In this document: piece after piece, positions 1 through 9,262 of the stretch | Numbering within the stretch: position 1 is the stretch's first letter | Layout of the letters: every line of letters starts with the position of its first letter | DNA from: Pseudomonas borbori | GTDB lineage: Bacteria > Pseudomonadota > Gammaproteobacteria > Pseudomonadales > Pseudomonadaceae | Assembly: GCF_900115555.1 (NCBI RefSeq) | Contig: NZ_FOWX01000023.1 | Span: 25,245-89,244 of the forward strand | Length of the DNA stretch: 64,000 nucleotides | Direction of reading: 5' to 3' | The notes under the pieces: generated by a model | What the model was told of the DNA's origin: nothing | Seen by the model: the letters and a program-made list of their open reading frames with translations, nothing else | Database searches by the model: none | Made by a program: the position numbers and the translations under genes

Positions 1-544
1 GCACTATTGCGCGGTGGTGGTGCATAAACATGGCGAAGATCTGCAGGCGCTGAGCCTTGCCGTGCAGGGCTTTCTTGGCGGCGTGCGCGACCCGGAGCAC
101 GCGTGGGCCACGCCTGCCGACCAGGCGGGCCGTGCGCTGGGCGGGCGGCGGGTGTTGCTGGTCGATGACGATGTGCGCAATGTCTATGCCCTGACCGCGC
201 TGCTGGACGATGCCGGACTCACGGTCAGCTCGGCCAAGGATGGAGTGGAAGCCATCGGCCGCTATCAGGATGGCGCCTTCGACGTGATCCTGATGGATAT
301 CGCCATGCCCAACATGGATGGCTATACCGCGACCCGGCTGCTCAAGCAGGAGCATCGGTGCACGATCCCGATCATTGCCTTGACCGCCCATGCGATGAAG
401 GGAGACCGGGAGAAATGCCTGGATGCAGGGGCCGATGATTATCTGGCCAAACCGGTCAGCTGCGATGAACTGTTGAACATGCTGGCGCGCTGGCTGCCCG
501 CTACGGATGGCGCGAACGACCCGTTGCGCAATGTTCTACCCTGA
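1..544 (+). CDS. Hybrid sensor histidine kinase, C-terminal receiver part (5' end outside window)
   Basis: The reading frame is open from the first bases and ends at TGA 542-544, so only the C-terminus is here. A linker is followed by a complete receiver domain: the acidic pair in VLLVDDDVRN, the phospho-acceptor Asp in ILMDIAMPNMDGY, the Thr/Ala of IALTAHAMKGD and the Lys of DYLAKPVS. The ALTAHAM segment and a C-terminal REC are typical of hybrid histidine kinases that relay phosphate within one chain. The kinase core itself is not visible. A REC-PAS-GGDEF-EAL gene follows on the same strand and may be its output partner; that link rests on position only. Confidence 0.8.
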   Translation, partial: HYCAVVVHKHGEDLQALSLAVQGFLGGVRDPEHAWATPADQAGRALGGRRVLLVDDDVRNVYALTALLDDAGLTVSSAKDGVEAIGRYQDGAFDVILMDIAMPNMDGYTATRLLKQEHRCTIPIIALTAHAMKGDREKCLDAGADDYLAKPVSCDELLNMLARWLPATDGANDPLRNVLP

Positions 545-660
545 GCTGTGGCCAGCCAGGGTTTGACGTGATAACGCCATAGCAGGGAGCCGCCGGCGGG
601 TGTGCCGTGTCACGGCGGCGGCAACTCGATTCAGGCGTCACCAGGGACGTGGGAGGGGAT

Positions 661-2808
661 ATGGTACAGGCACAGCTTATGCAAGAACGCATCAGGCAAA
701 CACTGCTGGTCGTGGACGATCGACCGGATAATCTGGAGTCCATGGAGGCTCTGCTCGATGGCGGCGACTGGCTGTTGCGTTGCGTCGATTCCGGCGAGGC
801 GGCCTTGCAGTGTCTGCTGGAAGAGGACGTGGGGCTGGTGCTGCTGGATGTGCAGATGCCGCATATGGATGGCTTCGAGGTGGCGCGGCTCATGCGCGGC
901 AATCCGCGCACGCGCTTCACCCCGATCATTTTCGTCTCGGCCATTGCCCAGTCCGAGGATGCCGTGCTCAAGGGCTATGCCAGGGGCGCGGTGGACTTCA
1001 TGCTGAAGCCTTTCGACCCCAAGGTCCTGCGGCGCAAGATCCACGCGCTGCTCGAGCATGAGCGCCACCGCCACGAGCTGTTGCAACTGACCCGGCAACT
1101 GGATGGCGCGCGGGCTTTCAACGCCTCGGTACTGGATAACGCCGCCGAGGGCATCATGGTGGTCGGCGAAGATGGCCTGATCCGTTTTGCCAATCCGACC
1201 ATGGCCCAGATGCTCTGCTGCTCGGTCGCCGAACTGCAAGGCAGCGCCATGCTGACCCACCTGCTGGCCCCCCATAGCGACGGCGAATGGCAGCAGTCGG
1301 AGTTCTACCGGCATTGGCAGCGCAACCAGAGCTACCGGCTGCATGATGCGAGCCTGCGCACCAGAGGCGGGGAGTGCGTGCCCGTGGCGCTGTCCTGTTC
1401 GCCGTTACCCGGGGAGCAGCGAGCCATGGTGGTGCTTGCCCTGGACATGTCGGTGGTGCGCAACCTGCACGCTCAGCTGGAGTCGCTGGCGGTCACCGAT
1501 GCCCTGACCGGTCTGCTCAATCGGCGTGGTTTCCAGCAGGCGCTGGAGGCGGCGATCGCGCGCACCGAACGCAGCGGTCAGGGCCTGGCGGTGCTCTACC
1601 TCGACCTGGACGGTTTCAAGCGGATCAACGATTCGCTCGGCCACGACACCGGCGATCTACTCCTGCGGCGGGTGGCCGAGCAGCTCAAAGCCTGCCTGCG
1701 GACCTATGACGCCCTGGCGCGTATGGGTGGCGACGAGTTCATCGCGATATTCGACAGCCTCGGTCATCCCGAAGACGCCGCGCGGGTGGCCGAGAAGCTG
1801 ATCGAACAGGTTTCCGTACGCCAGAGTCTCAACGGTATCGAGGTGACCGTGGGGGCCAGTGTCGGTATTGCCTGTTATCCCGAGTGCGGGCAAACCGTCG
1901 ATGGGCTGTTGCGTGCCGCGGATATGGCCATGTATGAGGCCAAGCGGGCCGGCCGTCAGCAATACCGTTTCTTCTCCCCGGAAATGAACGGCCGGGCACG
2001 CTCGCGGCTGATGCTGGAAGAAAGTATGCGTTCGGCCATCGAGCAGGAGGATTTCTTCCTGGTCTATCAGCCGCAGATCCATCTCGACAGCGGTCGCCTG
2101 CGCGGCTTCGAGGCCTTGTTGCGCTGGCAGCATCCGGTCGCCGGCACCGTGGCCCCCAATGTGTTCATCCCGTTGCTGGAGGAAACCCGCCTGATCAACC
2201 GCCTGGGCGACTGGATCTTCCGCAAGGGCATCGAGCAGCGCATCGGCATGAGTCAGTACTTTGCCGATGACCTGGTGCTCAGCCTGAATGTCAGCCCGGT
2301 GCAGTTCGGCATGCCGCAATTGGTCGATGACCTGCAGCGGATCCTCGAGCAACAGCAGCTCAACCCGGCGCAGCTGGAAGTGGAGGTGACCGAGGGTGCC
2401 TTGATGCAGGACCTGGAGACCACCCGGGAGCAGTTGCGCCAATTGCGCCTGCTGGGGGTGAAGATTGCCATCGACGACTTCGGCACCGGCTATTCGTCGC
2501 TGGCCTATCTGCGCCATTTCGAGCTGGACACGCTGAAGATCGATCGGCTGTTCATCGCCAATATGCTCGACTCGCCGCGTGATGCCGCGGTGGTCAGCAC
2601 CATCATCGATCTTGGGCGCAATCTGGGCCTGGAGGTCATCGCCGAGGGGGTGGAGACCCTGGCCCAGCGCGATTGGCTGGTAGAGCATAGATGCCCGATC
2701 ATGCAGGGCTTTCTGGTCGCGCCGGGGCTGGCGGCGGCGGACGCGCAGCGGTTCCCGGCGCAGCTTGATTGGGAGGCCTTGCCCTTGCGTAGCAAGCCCG
2801 CGCATTAG
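661..2808 (+). CDS. Response regulator with REC-PAS-GGDEF-EAL domains (c-di-GMP turnover)
   Basis: A cytoplasmic protein of about 715 residues. It has an N-terminal receiver (LLVVDDRPDN, phospho-Asp in LLDVQMPHMDGF), a PAS domain (about 150-270), a GGDEF domain with intact GGDEF near residue 357, and an EAL domain with EALLRW near 484 and DDFGTGYSSL. Both catalytic signatures look complete, so cyclase and phosphodiesterase activity are each possible; bifunctional proteins of this layout are often net phosphodiesterases. I chose ATG 661 because GGGAGGGG lies just before it; an in-frame GTG at 607 would add 18 residues. It lies 116 bases after the hybrid kinase fragment on the same strand, which suggests phosphorylation by that kinase. 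Confidence 0.9.
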   Translation: MVQAQLMQERIRQTLLVVDDRPDNLESMEALLDGGDWLLRCVDSGEAALQCLLEEDVGLVLLDVQMPHMDGFEVARLMRGNPRTRFTPIIFVSAIAQSEDAVLKGYARGAVDFMLKPFDPKVLRRKIHALLEHERHRHELLQLTRQLDGARAFNASVLDNAAEGIMVVGEDGLIRFANPTMAQMLCCSVAELQGSAMLTHLLAPHSDGEWQQSEFYRHWQRNQSYRLHDASLRTRGGECVPVALSCSPLPGEQRAMVVLALDMSVVRNLHAQLESLAVTDALTGLLNRRGFQQALEAAIARTERSGQGLAVLYLDLDGFKRINDSLGHDTGDLLLRRVAEQLKACLRTYDALARMGGDEFIAIFDSLGHPEDAARVAEKLIEQVSVRQSLNGIEVTVGASVGIACYPECGQTVDGLLRAADMAMYEAKRAGRQQYRFFSPEMNGRARSRLMLEESMRSAIEQEDFFLVYQPQIHLDSGRLRGFEALLRWQHPVAGTVAPNVFIPLLEETRLINRLGDWIFRKGIEQRIGMSQYFADDLVLSLNVSPVQFGMPQLVDDLQRILEQQQLNPAQLEVEVTEGALMQDLETTREQLRQLRLLGVKIAIDDFGTGYSSLAYLRHFELDTLKIDRLFIANMLDSPRDAAVVSTIIDLGRNLGLEVIAEGVETLAQRDWLVEHRCPIMQGFLVAPGLAAADAQRFPAQLDWEALPLRSKPAH

Positions 2809-2825
2809 CAGGCGGGCTGTCGCGA

Positions 2826-3734
2826 CTAGCGGCGCCCGGCGAACTGCCGATGCAGGCGCTCCAGTTCGGCGTCCTTGTCTTGCCACAACTGGTTGACCCA
2901 TTGCTGGAAGCTGAGGCGATAGGCTTCGTCCTGATCGTAGTTGCGGCCGATGAACTGCGGCGGAATCGGCAATTCATTGAAGCTCACCACCACCTCGCCG
3001 ATCTCGCCGCTGAGCAGTTGCCAGAAGCCCGGATTGCCCTGCGGATAATGGATGGTGACGTTGACCAGGCTGTGCAACTGCTCGCCCATGGCGTCGAGCA
3101 CGAACGCGATGCCGCCGGCCTTGGGTTTGAGCAGGTGGCGCAATGGCGAGTTCTGCGCGGCATGCTTGGCCGGGGTGAAACGCGTGCCCTCGAGGAAGTT
3201 GAAGACCGCCACCGGGTTGCTCTTGTAGCGCTCGCAAGCCTTGCGGGTGGTCGCCAGATCCTCGCCGCGCTTCTCCGGGTGCCGGGCCAGGTATTCCTTG
3301 CTGAAGCGCTTCATGAAGGGGAACTCCAGCGCCCACCAGCACAGACCGATGACCGGCACCCAGATCAGTTCCTGCTTGAGGAAGAACTTGAGCAGCGGCA
3401 TGCGCCGGTTGAGTTGATATTGCAGCACCAGTATGTCGACCCAGCTCTGGTGGTTGCTCGTCACCAGGTAGCTATGCCGCTTGTCGAAGCTCTCGATCCC
3501 CTCGATGTGCCAGCGGGTCTGGGAAAGCAGATCCATCCAGAATTTATTGAAGGAAATCCACGCCTCGGCGATCGCATGCATGAGGTCGCGTAACCAGCGT
3601 TGGAGGGTGGGGATCGGCAGCAGCAGTTTGAGCAGCGCGAGGAAAAACAGCGGCCAGCACCAGAACAGGGTATTCAGGGCCAGCAGGCTTGCGCCAAGCA
3701 GGCCGCGCAGGGCAGCGGGCAGAAAATGCAGCAT
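2826..3734 (-). CDS. YihG-type membrane acyltransferase (PlsC/LPLAT family)
   Basis: 302 residues. The N-terminus has hydrophobic segments (about 5-45) that anchor it to the inner membrane. The acyltransferase block I motif is the HX4D box in NHQSWVD, and FLEGTRFTP matches the block III substrate-binding segment. The family moves acyl chains from acyl-ACP or acyl-CoA to lysophospholipid acceptors; E. coli YihG is the closest named relative and acts as a lysophosphatidate acyltransferase. It converges with the REC-PAS-GGDEF-EAL gene, only 17 bases away. The exact acceptor cannot be read from sequence. Confidence 0.88.
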   Translation of the reverse strand: MLHFLPAALRGLLGASLLALNTLFWCWPLFFLALLKLLLPIPTLQRWLRDLMHAIAEAWISFNKFWMDLLSQTRWHIEGIESFDKRHSYLVTSNHQSWVDILVLQYQLNRRMPLLKFFLKQELIWVPVIGLCWWALEFPFMKRFSKEYLARHPEKRGEDLATTRKACERYKSNPVAVFNFLEGTRFTPAKHAAQNSPLRHLLKPKAGGIAFVLDAMGEQLHSLVNVTIHYPQGNPGFWQLLSGEIGEVVVSFNELPIPPQFIGRNYDQDEAYRLSFQQWVNQLWQDKDAELERLHRQFAGRR

Positions 3735-4173
3735 GGGAGCCTTCGCAAAGGGGGGCGTCTTGCCCCGGATCGTTCATGGCCCGCGGCGCTCCACCGCGGG
3801 TCGGTCGGCGCACAGGTTAGCGTCTGGGCATCGGACTGCAAGTGCTGGAGCTGACCGCCTGGTCATGCAGGGGCGGGGATGGGTGAAAAAGGCGTCATCC
3901 TCCTGTCCGGATTTCAAGCCGGATGCGGGCTGCAATGCTGTTCGCTTAAGTGGCCATGTCAGGGCGCTTGTCGTAAGCCAGGTTCCCCACGCGTAGCCCG
4001 GATGCAATCCGGGAGCGGCTTTTCAGGCATCGAACTTTCCCTGGACTTTATCCGGGCTACAAGAAAATGCTGCTCACTTGGTTTAAGTGAGCAGCATTGC
4101 GACTACAGACCGAGCATTCTGTGCTAGCCGATACCCGTACCCGGATTGCATCCGGATACGGGTGAACGGGCAG
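3735..4173. other. Intergenic mosaic of palindromic repeats
   Basis: No credible gene. The stretch holds a pair of GTAGCCCGGAT-type arms facing each other (3993-4060), a perfect 14-bp inverted repeat (AATGCTGCTCACTT, 4066-4079, against 4085-4098, 5-base loop), and a third palindrome built from ACCCGTACCCGGAT near 4133-4163, just beyond the pta stop. A decayed copy of the 14-bp arm is visible around 3931-3950. It therefore looks like nested repeat insertions between the yihG-like gene and pta. Confidence 0.6.
3993..4060. repeat. Palindromic intergenic repeat, GTAGCCCGGAT family (copy 1)
   Basis: Left arm GTAGCCCGGATGCAATCCGG and right arm ending TTTATCCGGGCTAC face each other. The same arms recur at 9105-9174 and 24030-24105, with a single arm near 16972. 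It is a dispersed, REP-like family. Confidence 0.75.
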
Positions 4174-6267
4174 CTACTGTGGCAGGTTGGCCGCCTGGAT
4201 CGCGGTCAGAGCGATGGTGTAGACGATGTCGTCGACCAGCGCGCCGCGCGACAGGTCGTTGACCGGCTTGCGCAGGCCTTGCAGCATGGGGCCGACGCTG
4301 ATGCAGTCGGCACTGCGCTGCACCGCCTTGTAGGTGGTGTTGCCGGTATTCAGATCGGGGAACACGAACACCGTGGCGCGACCCGCCACCTGGCTGTTTG
4401 GCGCCTTCTGCCGGCCAACGCTTTCGATCGCCGCGGCGTCGTACTGCAGGGGGCCGTCGAGCAACAGGTCCGGGTTTGTCTGCCTGGCCAGGCGCGTGGC
4501 CTCGCGGACTTTCTCGACTTCCTCGCCGGTGCCCGAGTCGCCGGTGGAGTAGCTGAGCATGGCTACCCGTGGCTCGATGCCGAAGGCTGCGGCCGAGGCG
4601 GCGCTTTGCACGGCGATCTCCGCCAGCTGCGCCGCAGTCGGATCCGGGTTGACCGCGCAGTCGCCATAGACCAGCACCTGATCCGGCAGCAGCATGAAAA
4701 ACACCGAGGACACCAGGTTGTAGCCCGGCGCGGTCTTGATCAGCTGCAAGGCCGGGCGAATGGTGTTGGCAGTGGTGTGGATGGCGCCGGAGACCAGGCC
4801 GTCGACCTCGTCCAGGGCCAGCATCATGGTGCCGAGCACCACGTTGTCTTCCAGTTGCGCCAAGGCCATGGGCGCATTCAAGCCCTTGCCCTTGCGCAGC
4901 TCGATCATGGGTTCGACGTAGCGCTCGCGGATCAGATCCGGATCGAGGATTTCCAGCCCCGCCGGCAGCTCGATGCCCTGGGCCTGGGCCACGGCGTGCA
5001 CCTCTTCCGGTTTGGCCAGCAGCACGCAGCGGGCGATGCCGCGCGCCTGGCAGATGGCGGCCGCCTGGATGGTGCGTGGCTCGCTGCCTTCGGGCAGGAC
5101 GATGCGTTTGTCCGCGGCCTTGGCGCGCTGGACCAATTGATAGCGGAATGCCGAGGGCGACAGGCGCAGTTCCCGTGGGGTGCCGCAGCGGGTGCGCAGC
5201 CAGTCGTGGTCGACATGGCTGGCGACGAAGTCGGCGACCTTCTGCGCGCGCTCCTTGTCGTCCACCGGGATTTCCTTGTTCAAGCGGTTGAGGTCGGTGG
5301 CGGTGTCGTAGGAGCCGGTGCGCACCGTCATCACCGGCAGGCCGCTTTGCAGCGCGCCACGGCACAGTTCCATGATCCGCGGATCGGGCACGAAGTCGCT
5401 GCACAGCAGCAAGCCGGCCAGCGGCATGCCGTTCATCGCTGCCAGGCTGGCGGCGAGGATGATGTCGTCGCGATCCCCAGGGGTGACCACCAGGGTGCCG
5501 GGTTTGAGCAGTTGCACGGTGTTGGCCACGGCGCGGGCGCAGAGCATGATCCTGAGCATCCGTCGTTGCTCGTAGTCGCCGGCATTGAGCACGCGCGCGC
5601 CGAGCAGGTCGGCGATGTCGCGGGTGCGCGGGGCGTTCAGCTCGTCCTGCCAGGGGATGCAGCCGAGCAGGCGGAAGTCTTCGCTCTTGAGCAGCGGCGA
5701 GTGCTCCATCAGGCGCGCGCAGAAGGCATCGACGCCGTCTTCGCTGCGCACCTTGTTGATGATCACCCCGAGCACTTTCGGGTCGCGCGGGCCGCCGAAC
5801 AGCTGCGCCTGGATTTCCACCCGGTCGCACAACTCGCTCAGGCTTTCCTGTTCCGGTGCCGAGACCAGGATCACATCGGCATCCAGGCTCTTGGCCAGGT
5901 GGAAGTTGACCCGCGCCGCATAGCTGGCCTGGCGGGTCGGCACCATGCCTTCGACGATGACCACGTCTTTGCCGGCGGCGGCCTGGTGATACAGGCTGAT
6001 GATTTCTTCGAGCAGTTCATCCAGTTGACCGTCGCCGAGCATGCGTTCGACATGCGCCAGGGCCAGCGGTTTTGGCGAGTTCAGGCCGTGGGTGCGGGCG
6101 ATCAGTTCGCTGGAGCGTTCCGGGCCGGCGTCGCCCTGGTGGGGTTGGGCGATCGGTTTGAAGAAGCCGACCTTGAGGCCGGCGCGCTCCAGGCCGCCAA
6201 CCAGGCCGAGGCTGATGGAGGTGAGGCCGACGCCAAAGCCGGTGGGCGAGATAAAGAAGGTGTGCAT
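4174..6267 (-). CDS. pta: Phosphate acetyltransferase
   Basis: 697 residues, the long form of Pta. An N-terminal P-loop-like/BioD-type domain begins MHTFFISPTGFGVGLTS, a DRTGG domain follows, and the C-terminal PTA_PTB catalytic domain includes VLPEGSEPRT and LVSGAIHTTANTIRP. It converts acetyl-CoA plus phosphate to acetyl phosphate and CoA in the cytosol. It lies 18 bases downstream of ackA on the same strand, so the two form the acetate overflow/assimilation operon and also set the acetyl-phosphate pool. Confidence 0.97.
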   Translation of the reverse strand: MHTFFISPTGFGVGLTSISLGLVGGLERAGLKVGFFKPIAQPHQGDAGPERSSELIARTHGLNSPKPLALAHVERMLGDGQLDELLEEIISLYHQAAAGKDVVIVEGMVPTRQASYAARVNFHLAKSLDADVILVSAPEQESLSELCDRVEIQAQLFGGPRDPKVLGVIINKVRSEDGVDAFCARLMEHSPLLKSEDFRLLGCIPWQDELNAPRTRDIADLLGARVLNAGDYEQRRMLRIMLCARAVANTVQLLKPGTLVVTPGDRDDIILAASLAAMNGMPLAGLLLCSDFVPDPRIMELCRGALQSGLPVMTVRTGSYDTATDLNRLNKEIPVDDKERAQKVADFVASHVDHDWLRTRCGTPRELRLSPSAFRYQLVQRAKAADKRIVLPEGSEPRTIQAAAICQARGIARCVLLAKPEEVHAVAQAQGIELPAGLEILDPDLIRERYVEPMIELRKGKGLNAPMALAQLEDNVVLGTMMLALDEVDGLVSGAIHTTANTIRPALQLIKTAPGYNLVSSVFFMLLPDQVLVYGDCAVNPDPTAAQLAEIAVQSAASAAAFGIEPRVAMLSYSTGDSGTGEEVEKVREATRLARQTNPDLLLDGPLQYDAAAIESVGRQKAPNSQVAGRATVFVFPDLNTGNTTYKAVQRSADCISVGPMLQGLRKPVNDLSRGALVDDIVYTIALTAIQAANLPQ

Positions 6268-6285
6268 GTTGTCTCCGGTGGGGGC

Positions 6286-7473
6286 TCAGGCGTTGAGCAG
6301 GGCCAGGGTGTCGAGGGCGATCTGGCGTTCTTCGTTGGTCGGTACCACCAGCACACGCGGGTGGCCATAGGCCTGGATCGAGCCGCCGACGCCGCGCACG
6401 GTGCGGGCGTTGGCCTCTTTGTCCAGCGCCAGGTTGAACAGTGTGAGGTGGGCCACGGTCTTGCTGCGGATCAGCGGCGAATTCTCGCCGATGCCACCGG
6501 TGAAGATCAGCCCGTCCAGCTGCGGCAGGGCGCAGCTCATGGCCGCCAGCGATTTGGCCAGGCGGTAGCAGAACACCTCGATGGCCAGGGTCGCGCCGGC
6601 ATGGCCCTGCTCGCGGGCCTGCTCGAGGCTGCGCATGTCGTTGGACAGCCCGGACAGGCCGAGCAGGCCGCTTTCCTTGTTCAGCAACTGTTCGATGCGC
6701 TCCAGGCTCCAGCCCAGGGTACGCGCCAGGTGACTGTGCAGGTTGGGGTCGACATCGCCGCTGCGGGTGCCCATCACCAGGCCTTCCAGCGGGGTCAGGC
6801 CCATGCTGGTGTCGCGGCTCTGGCCATTGACGATGGCGCAGGTCGAACAGCCGTTGCCCAGGTGCGCCACCAGCCAACTGCTGTCGCCGACCGACAGGCC
6901 GGCCAGTTCCGCCGCGCGGTGGCTGACGAAACGGTGGCTGGTGCCGTGGAAGCCGTAACGGCGCACACCGTGCTCGCGGTAGAGGTGATCCGGCAACGCA
7001 TAACGAAAGGCGTGTTCGGGCAGGGTCTGGTGGAAGGCGGTGTCGAATACCGCCACCTGGGTCAGGTTGGGGAACAGCTTGATCGCCGCCTCGATGCCCA
7101 GCAGGTTGGCCGGATTGTGCAGCGGCGCCAGCGGCGCGGTGGCGCGAATGGCGCGCAAGGTGGCTTCATCCAGGCGGCTGGCCGCGGTGAAATGTTCGCC
7201 GCCATGCACCACGCGGTGGCCGATGCCGTGCAGCTTGCCGCCGGCGGCGCTCTGCACCAGCGGCAACAACTGGGCGAGGGCCGCGCGGTGATCGCCATTG
7301 GGGATCATCAGGCTGTCCTTCTCGCCGCCGCGCTGCCAATGCAGCACCGCATCGTGGCTGCCGAGGCGTTCGGCCAGGCCGCTGAGGGTGAATTGCGAGT
7401 GGGCTTCATTGACCAGGGCGAATTTGATCGACGAACTGCCGCAGTTGATTACCAGAATATTGCGTGCCGGCAT
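6286..7473 (-). CDS. ackA: Acetate kinase
   Basis: 395 residues, the usual family length. The N-terminal phosphate-binding segment NCGSSSIKFAL, the GHRVVHGGEHF block, GFHGTSHRFVS and the C-terminal GGIGENSPLIR signature are all present. It catalyses acetyl phosphate plus ADP to acetate plus ATP, reversibly. It is the first gene of ackA-pta. The start at 7473 is preceded on the coding strand by AAGGAGCGG, a good ribosome binding site. Confidence 0.97.
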   Translation of the reverse strand: MPARNILVINCGSSSIKFALVNEAHSQFTLSGLAERLGSHDAVLHWQRGGEKDSLMIPNGDHRAALAQLLPLVQSAAGGKLHGIGHRVVHGGEHFTAASRLDEATLRAIRATAPLAPLHNPANLLGIEAAIKLFPNLTQVAVFDTAFHQTLPEHAFRYALPDHLYREHGVRRYGFHGTSHRFVSHRAAELAGLSVGDSSWLVAHLGNGCSTCAIVNGQSRDTSMGLTPLEGLVMGTRSGDVDPNLHSHLARTLGWSLERIEQLLNKESGLLGLSGLSNDMRSLEQAREQGHAGATLAIEVFCYRLAKSLAAMSCALPQLDGLIFTGGIGENSPLIRSKTVAHLTLFNLALDKEANARTVRGVGGSIQAYGHPRVLVVPTNEERQIALDTLALLNA

Positions 7474-7620
7474 TTACCGCTCCTTGTCAGTGTCGCTGTC
7501 GGGGGCGACAGCTGCCGTGCACCAGCCGCATGCGAACGGCTGGCCCAGGCGATTAGTGCGTTGTTTGGTGTCGAGTACCCAGGCGCGATTTTGCCAGGGT
7601 GGCTGATGGCGCAGGTGCTG

Positions 7621-7800
7621 AGAGGTTGTGAAAAAACGCTCACCTACTGCGGCCGCCTCCAAACGTCCGCTGCGGCGTTGCGCTACGTGAAAAGTGGGAT
7701 CATTTAGTTCACTAAACTCCCCCCACTTTTCACGCAGCGCGCCTTGCCGCGAACGCCCGGAGACAGCCTCGCGACGGCGCTCGATATTTTCACAACCTCT
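7621..7800. mobile_element. MITE-like 180-bp inverted-repeat element
   Basis: The outer 14 bases AGAGGTTGTGAAAA (7621-7634) are perfectly inverted at 7787-7800. The two halves continue as imperfect inverted copies up to a centre near 7710, where GTGAAAAGTGGG faces CCCCCACTTTTCAC. No open frame inside looks real. Size, end-to-end symmetry and lack of coding capacity fit a non-autonomous transposon. It lies between ackA and slyD. Confidence 0.7.
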
Positions 7801-7970
7801 GAGTATGACCACAAGACAAGATTGCCAGCCAATGGCCGTCGGCGTCCTGACCAAAGTCAATCAGCCGCGTCATGGCCGTGTCCGGCCGTCTGTCAGGGCT
7901 GGGTTCGCTTTCGCGCGCACCCTTGGTTAAACTTGCCAGCTCTTTATTTCTATGCAAAAGGTCTCGCCCC

Positions 7971-8456
7971 ATGCTGATCGCTGCCAATAAGGCTGTCTCT
8001 ATCGACTATACCCTGACCAACGATGCCGGTGAGGTGATCGATAGCTCCGCTGGCGGCGCGCCGCTGGTTTATCTGCAAGGCGCCGGCAACATCATCGCCG
8101 GCCTGGAAAAAGCCCTGCTCGGCAAGCAGGCCGGTGACGAGCTGGACGTCTCCGTCGAGCCGGAAGAGGCCTACGGCGAGTACAGCGCCGAGCTGGTCGC
8201 GACCCTCAATCGCAGCATGTTCGAAGGCGTCGACGAACTGGAAGTCGGCATGCAGTTCCACGCCTCCGGCCCGGACGGCAGCATGCAGATCGTCACCATT
8301 CGCGACCTGGACGGCGACGACGTGATCGTCGACGGCAACCACCCCCTGGCCGGCCAGCGCCTGAACTTCAAGGTCAAAGTGGTCGAAGTGCGTGACGCCA
8401 GTGAAGAAGAAGTTGCCCATGGCCACGTGCATGGCGAAGGTGGTCACCACCACTGA
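7971..8456 (+). CDS. slyD: FKBP-type peptidyl-prolyl isomerase, SlyD-like
   Basis: 161 residues starting MLIAANKAVSIDYTL, which is the SlyD/FKBP insert-in-flap type: a short FK506-binding core interrupted by a chaperone flap domain (about 70-130). The C-terminus is His-rich (HGHVHGEGGHHH), the expected metal-binding tail. It catalyses proline cis-trans isomerisation, acts as a chaperone and helps deliver nickel. The ATG at 7971 is chosen because homology begins there; the frame is open upstream but unlike the family. An intrinsic terminator follows at 8538. Confidence 0.93.
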   Translation: MLIAANKAVSIDYTLTNDAGEVIDSSAGGAPLVYLQGAGNIIAGLEKALLGKQAGDELDVSVEPEEAYGEYSAELVATLNRSMFEGVDELEVGMQFHASGPDGSMQIVTIRDLDGDDVIVDGNHPLAGQRLNFKVKVVEVRDASEEEVAHGHVHGEGGHHH

Positions 8457-8537
8457 TCCACTGCCGCAATGTCGAGGGCGCAATACGACTTATGGTCGTA
8501 GCAACTGTGCCGTCGGCTGCTAAGCTGAGTTGAACGA

Positions 8538-8567
8538 CAAAGGCGCCTTCAGATAGGCGCCTTTTTT
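8538..8567 (+). terminator. Intrinsic terminator of slyD
   Basis: AAGGCGCC (8540-8547) pairs with GGCGCCTT (8556-8563) across an 8-base loop, and a run of six T follows the GC stem. Confidence 0.85.
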
Positions 8568-8608
8568 GTCCTTCGTGGGTTATTCGACGCGTTCTCAAGG
8601 AGTTAGTC

Positions 8609-9091
8609 ATGAGTGCCTTTCACGACCTCAATCTGCGTGCGCTGGATGGTCAGGAACTGCCGCTGGCACCATTCAAAGGGCAGGTGGTGCTGGTGGTCAA
8701 CGTCGCCTCCAAGTGCGGCCTGACTCCGCAGTACGCCGGGCTGGAAAAACTCCATCAGCAATACCACGGACAAGGTTTTACCGTGCTCGGCCTGCCGTGC
8801 AACCAGTTCGCCGAGCAGGAGCCCGACAGCGAAGAGGTTATTCGCGAGTTTTGCAGCCTCAACTATGGGGTGACCTTCCCCCTGGGTAGCAAGATCGAAG
8901 TCAATGGTCATGATCGTCATCCGCTGTACCGCCTGCTGGCCGGTGAGGGCGCGGAGTTCCCCGGCGACATCACCTGGAACTTCGAGAAGTTCCTGGTCGG
9001 CCACGACGGCCGGGTGCTGGCACGCTTCTCGCCACGCACTGCGCCGGATGACCCCGCCTTGATCCAGGCCATCGAAAAAGCCCTGAGCTGA
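8609..9091 (+). CDS. Glutathione peroxidase family thiol peroxidase
   Basis: 160 residues. The peroxidatic Cys lies in NVASKCGLTPQY, the Gln of LGLPCNQF and the Trp/Asn of ITWNFEKF complete the catalytic tetrad. The residue at the selenocysteine position is Cys, so it is a non-seleno enzyme, most likely thioredoxin-coupled. It reduces hydroperoxides in the cytoplasm. A good ribosome binding site (AAGGAG, 8598-8603) precedes ATG 8609. It has its own upstream terminator and no obvious operon partner. Confidence 0.93.
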   Translation: MSAFHDLNLRALDGQELPLAPFKGQVVLVVNVASKCGLTPQYAGLEKLHQQYHGQGFTVLGLPCNQFAEQEPDSEEVIREFCSLNYGVTFPLGSKIEVNGHDRHPLYRLLAGEGAEFPGDITWNFEKFLVGHDGRVLARFSPRTAPDDPALIQAIEKALS

Positions 9092-9104
9092 AAACCCTCA
9101 AGTC

Positions 9105-9174
9105 CTGTAGCCCGGATACAATCCGGGGAATACCGTGCAGCGGATACCGTTCCCGGATTACATCCGGGCTACAG
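9105..9174. repeat. Palindromic intergenic repeat, GTAGCCCGGAT family (copy 2)
   Basis: CTGTAGCCCGGATACAATCC faces GGATTACATCCGGGCTACAG, giving an inverted pair of about 70 bases between the peroxidase and the tetR-like gene. Confidence 0.8.
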
Positions 9175-9238
9175 GCTGTCCCTGCTTCCTTCGTTGTGAC
9201 CGCTTATCACACAAATCTATAGTGCTGGGCGGGGCGAG

Positions 9239-9250
9239 ACGACCGGTCAT
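9239..9250. promoter_or_regulatory. Putative NemR-like operator upstream of its own gene
   Basis: ACGACCGGTCAT differs by one base from the perfect palindrome ACGACCGGTCGT found at 10021-10032 ahead of the reductase gene. It lies 13 bases before the regulator's start codon, a position suited to autorepression. Confidence 0.6.
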
Positions 9251-9262
9251 ATCCTTGCCGGC

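Noticed and set aside
4087..7707. 1206-codon open frame on the plus strand opposite pta and ackA
   Set aside because: It is the mirror of two clearly identified genes in GC-rich DNA. The translation is rich in Gln, Gly, Ala and His with no known domain.
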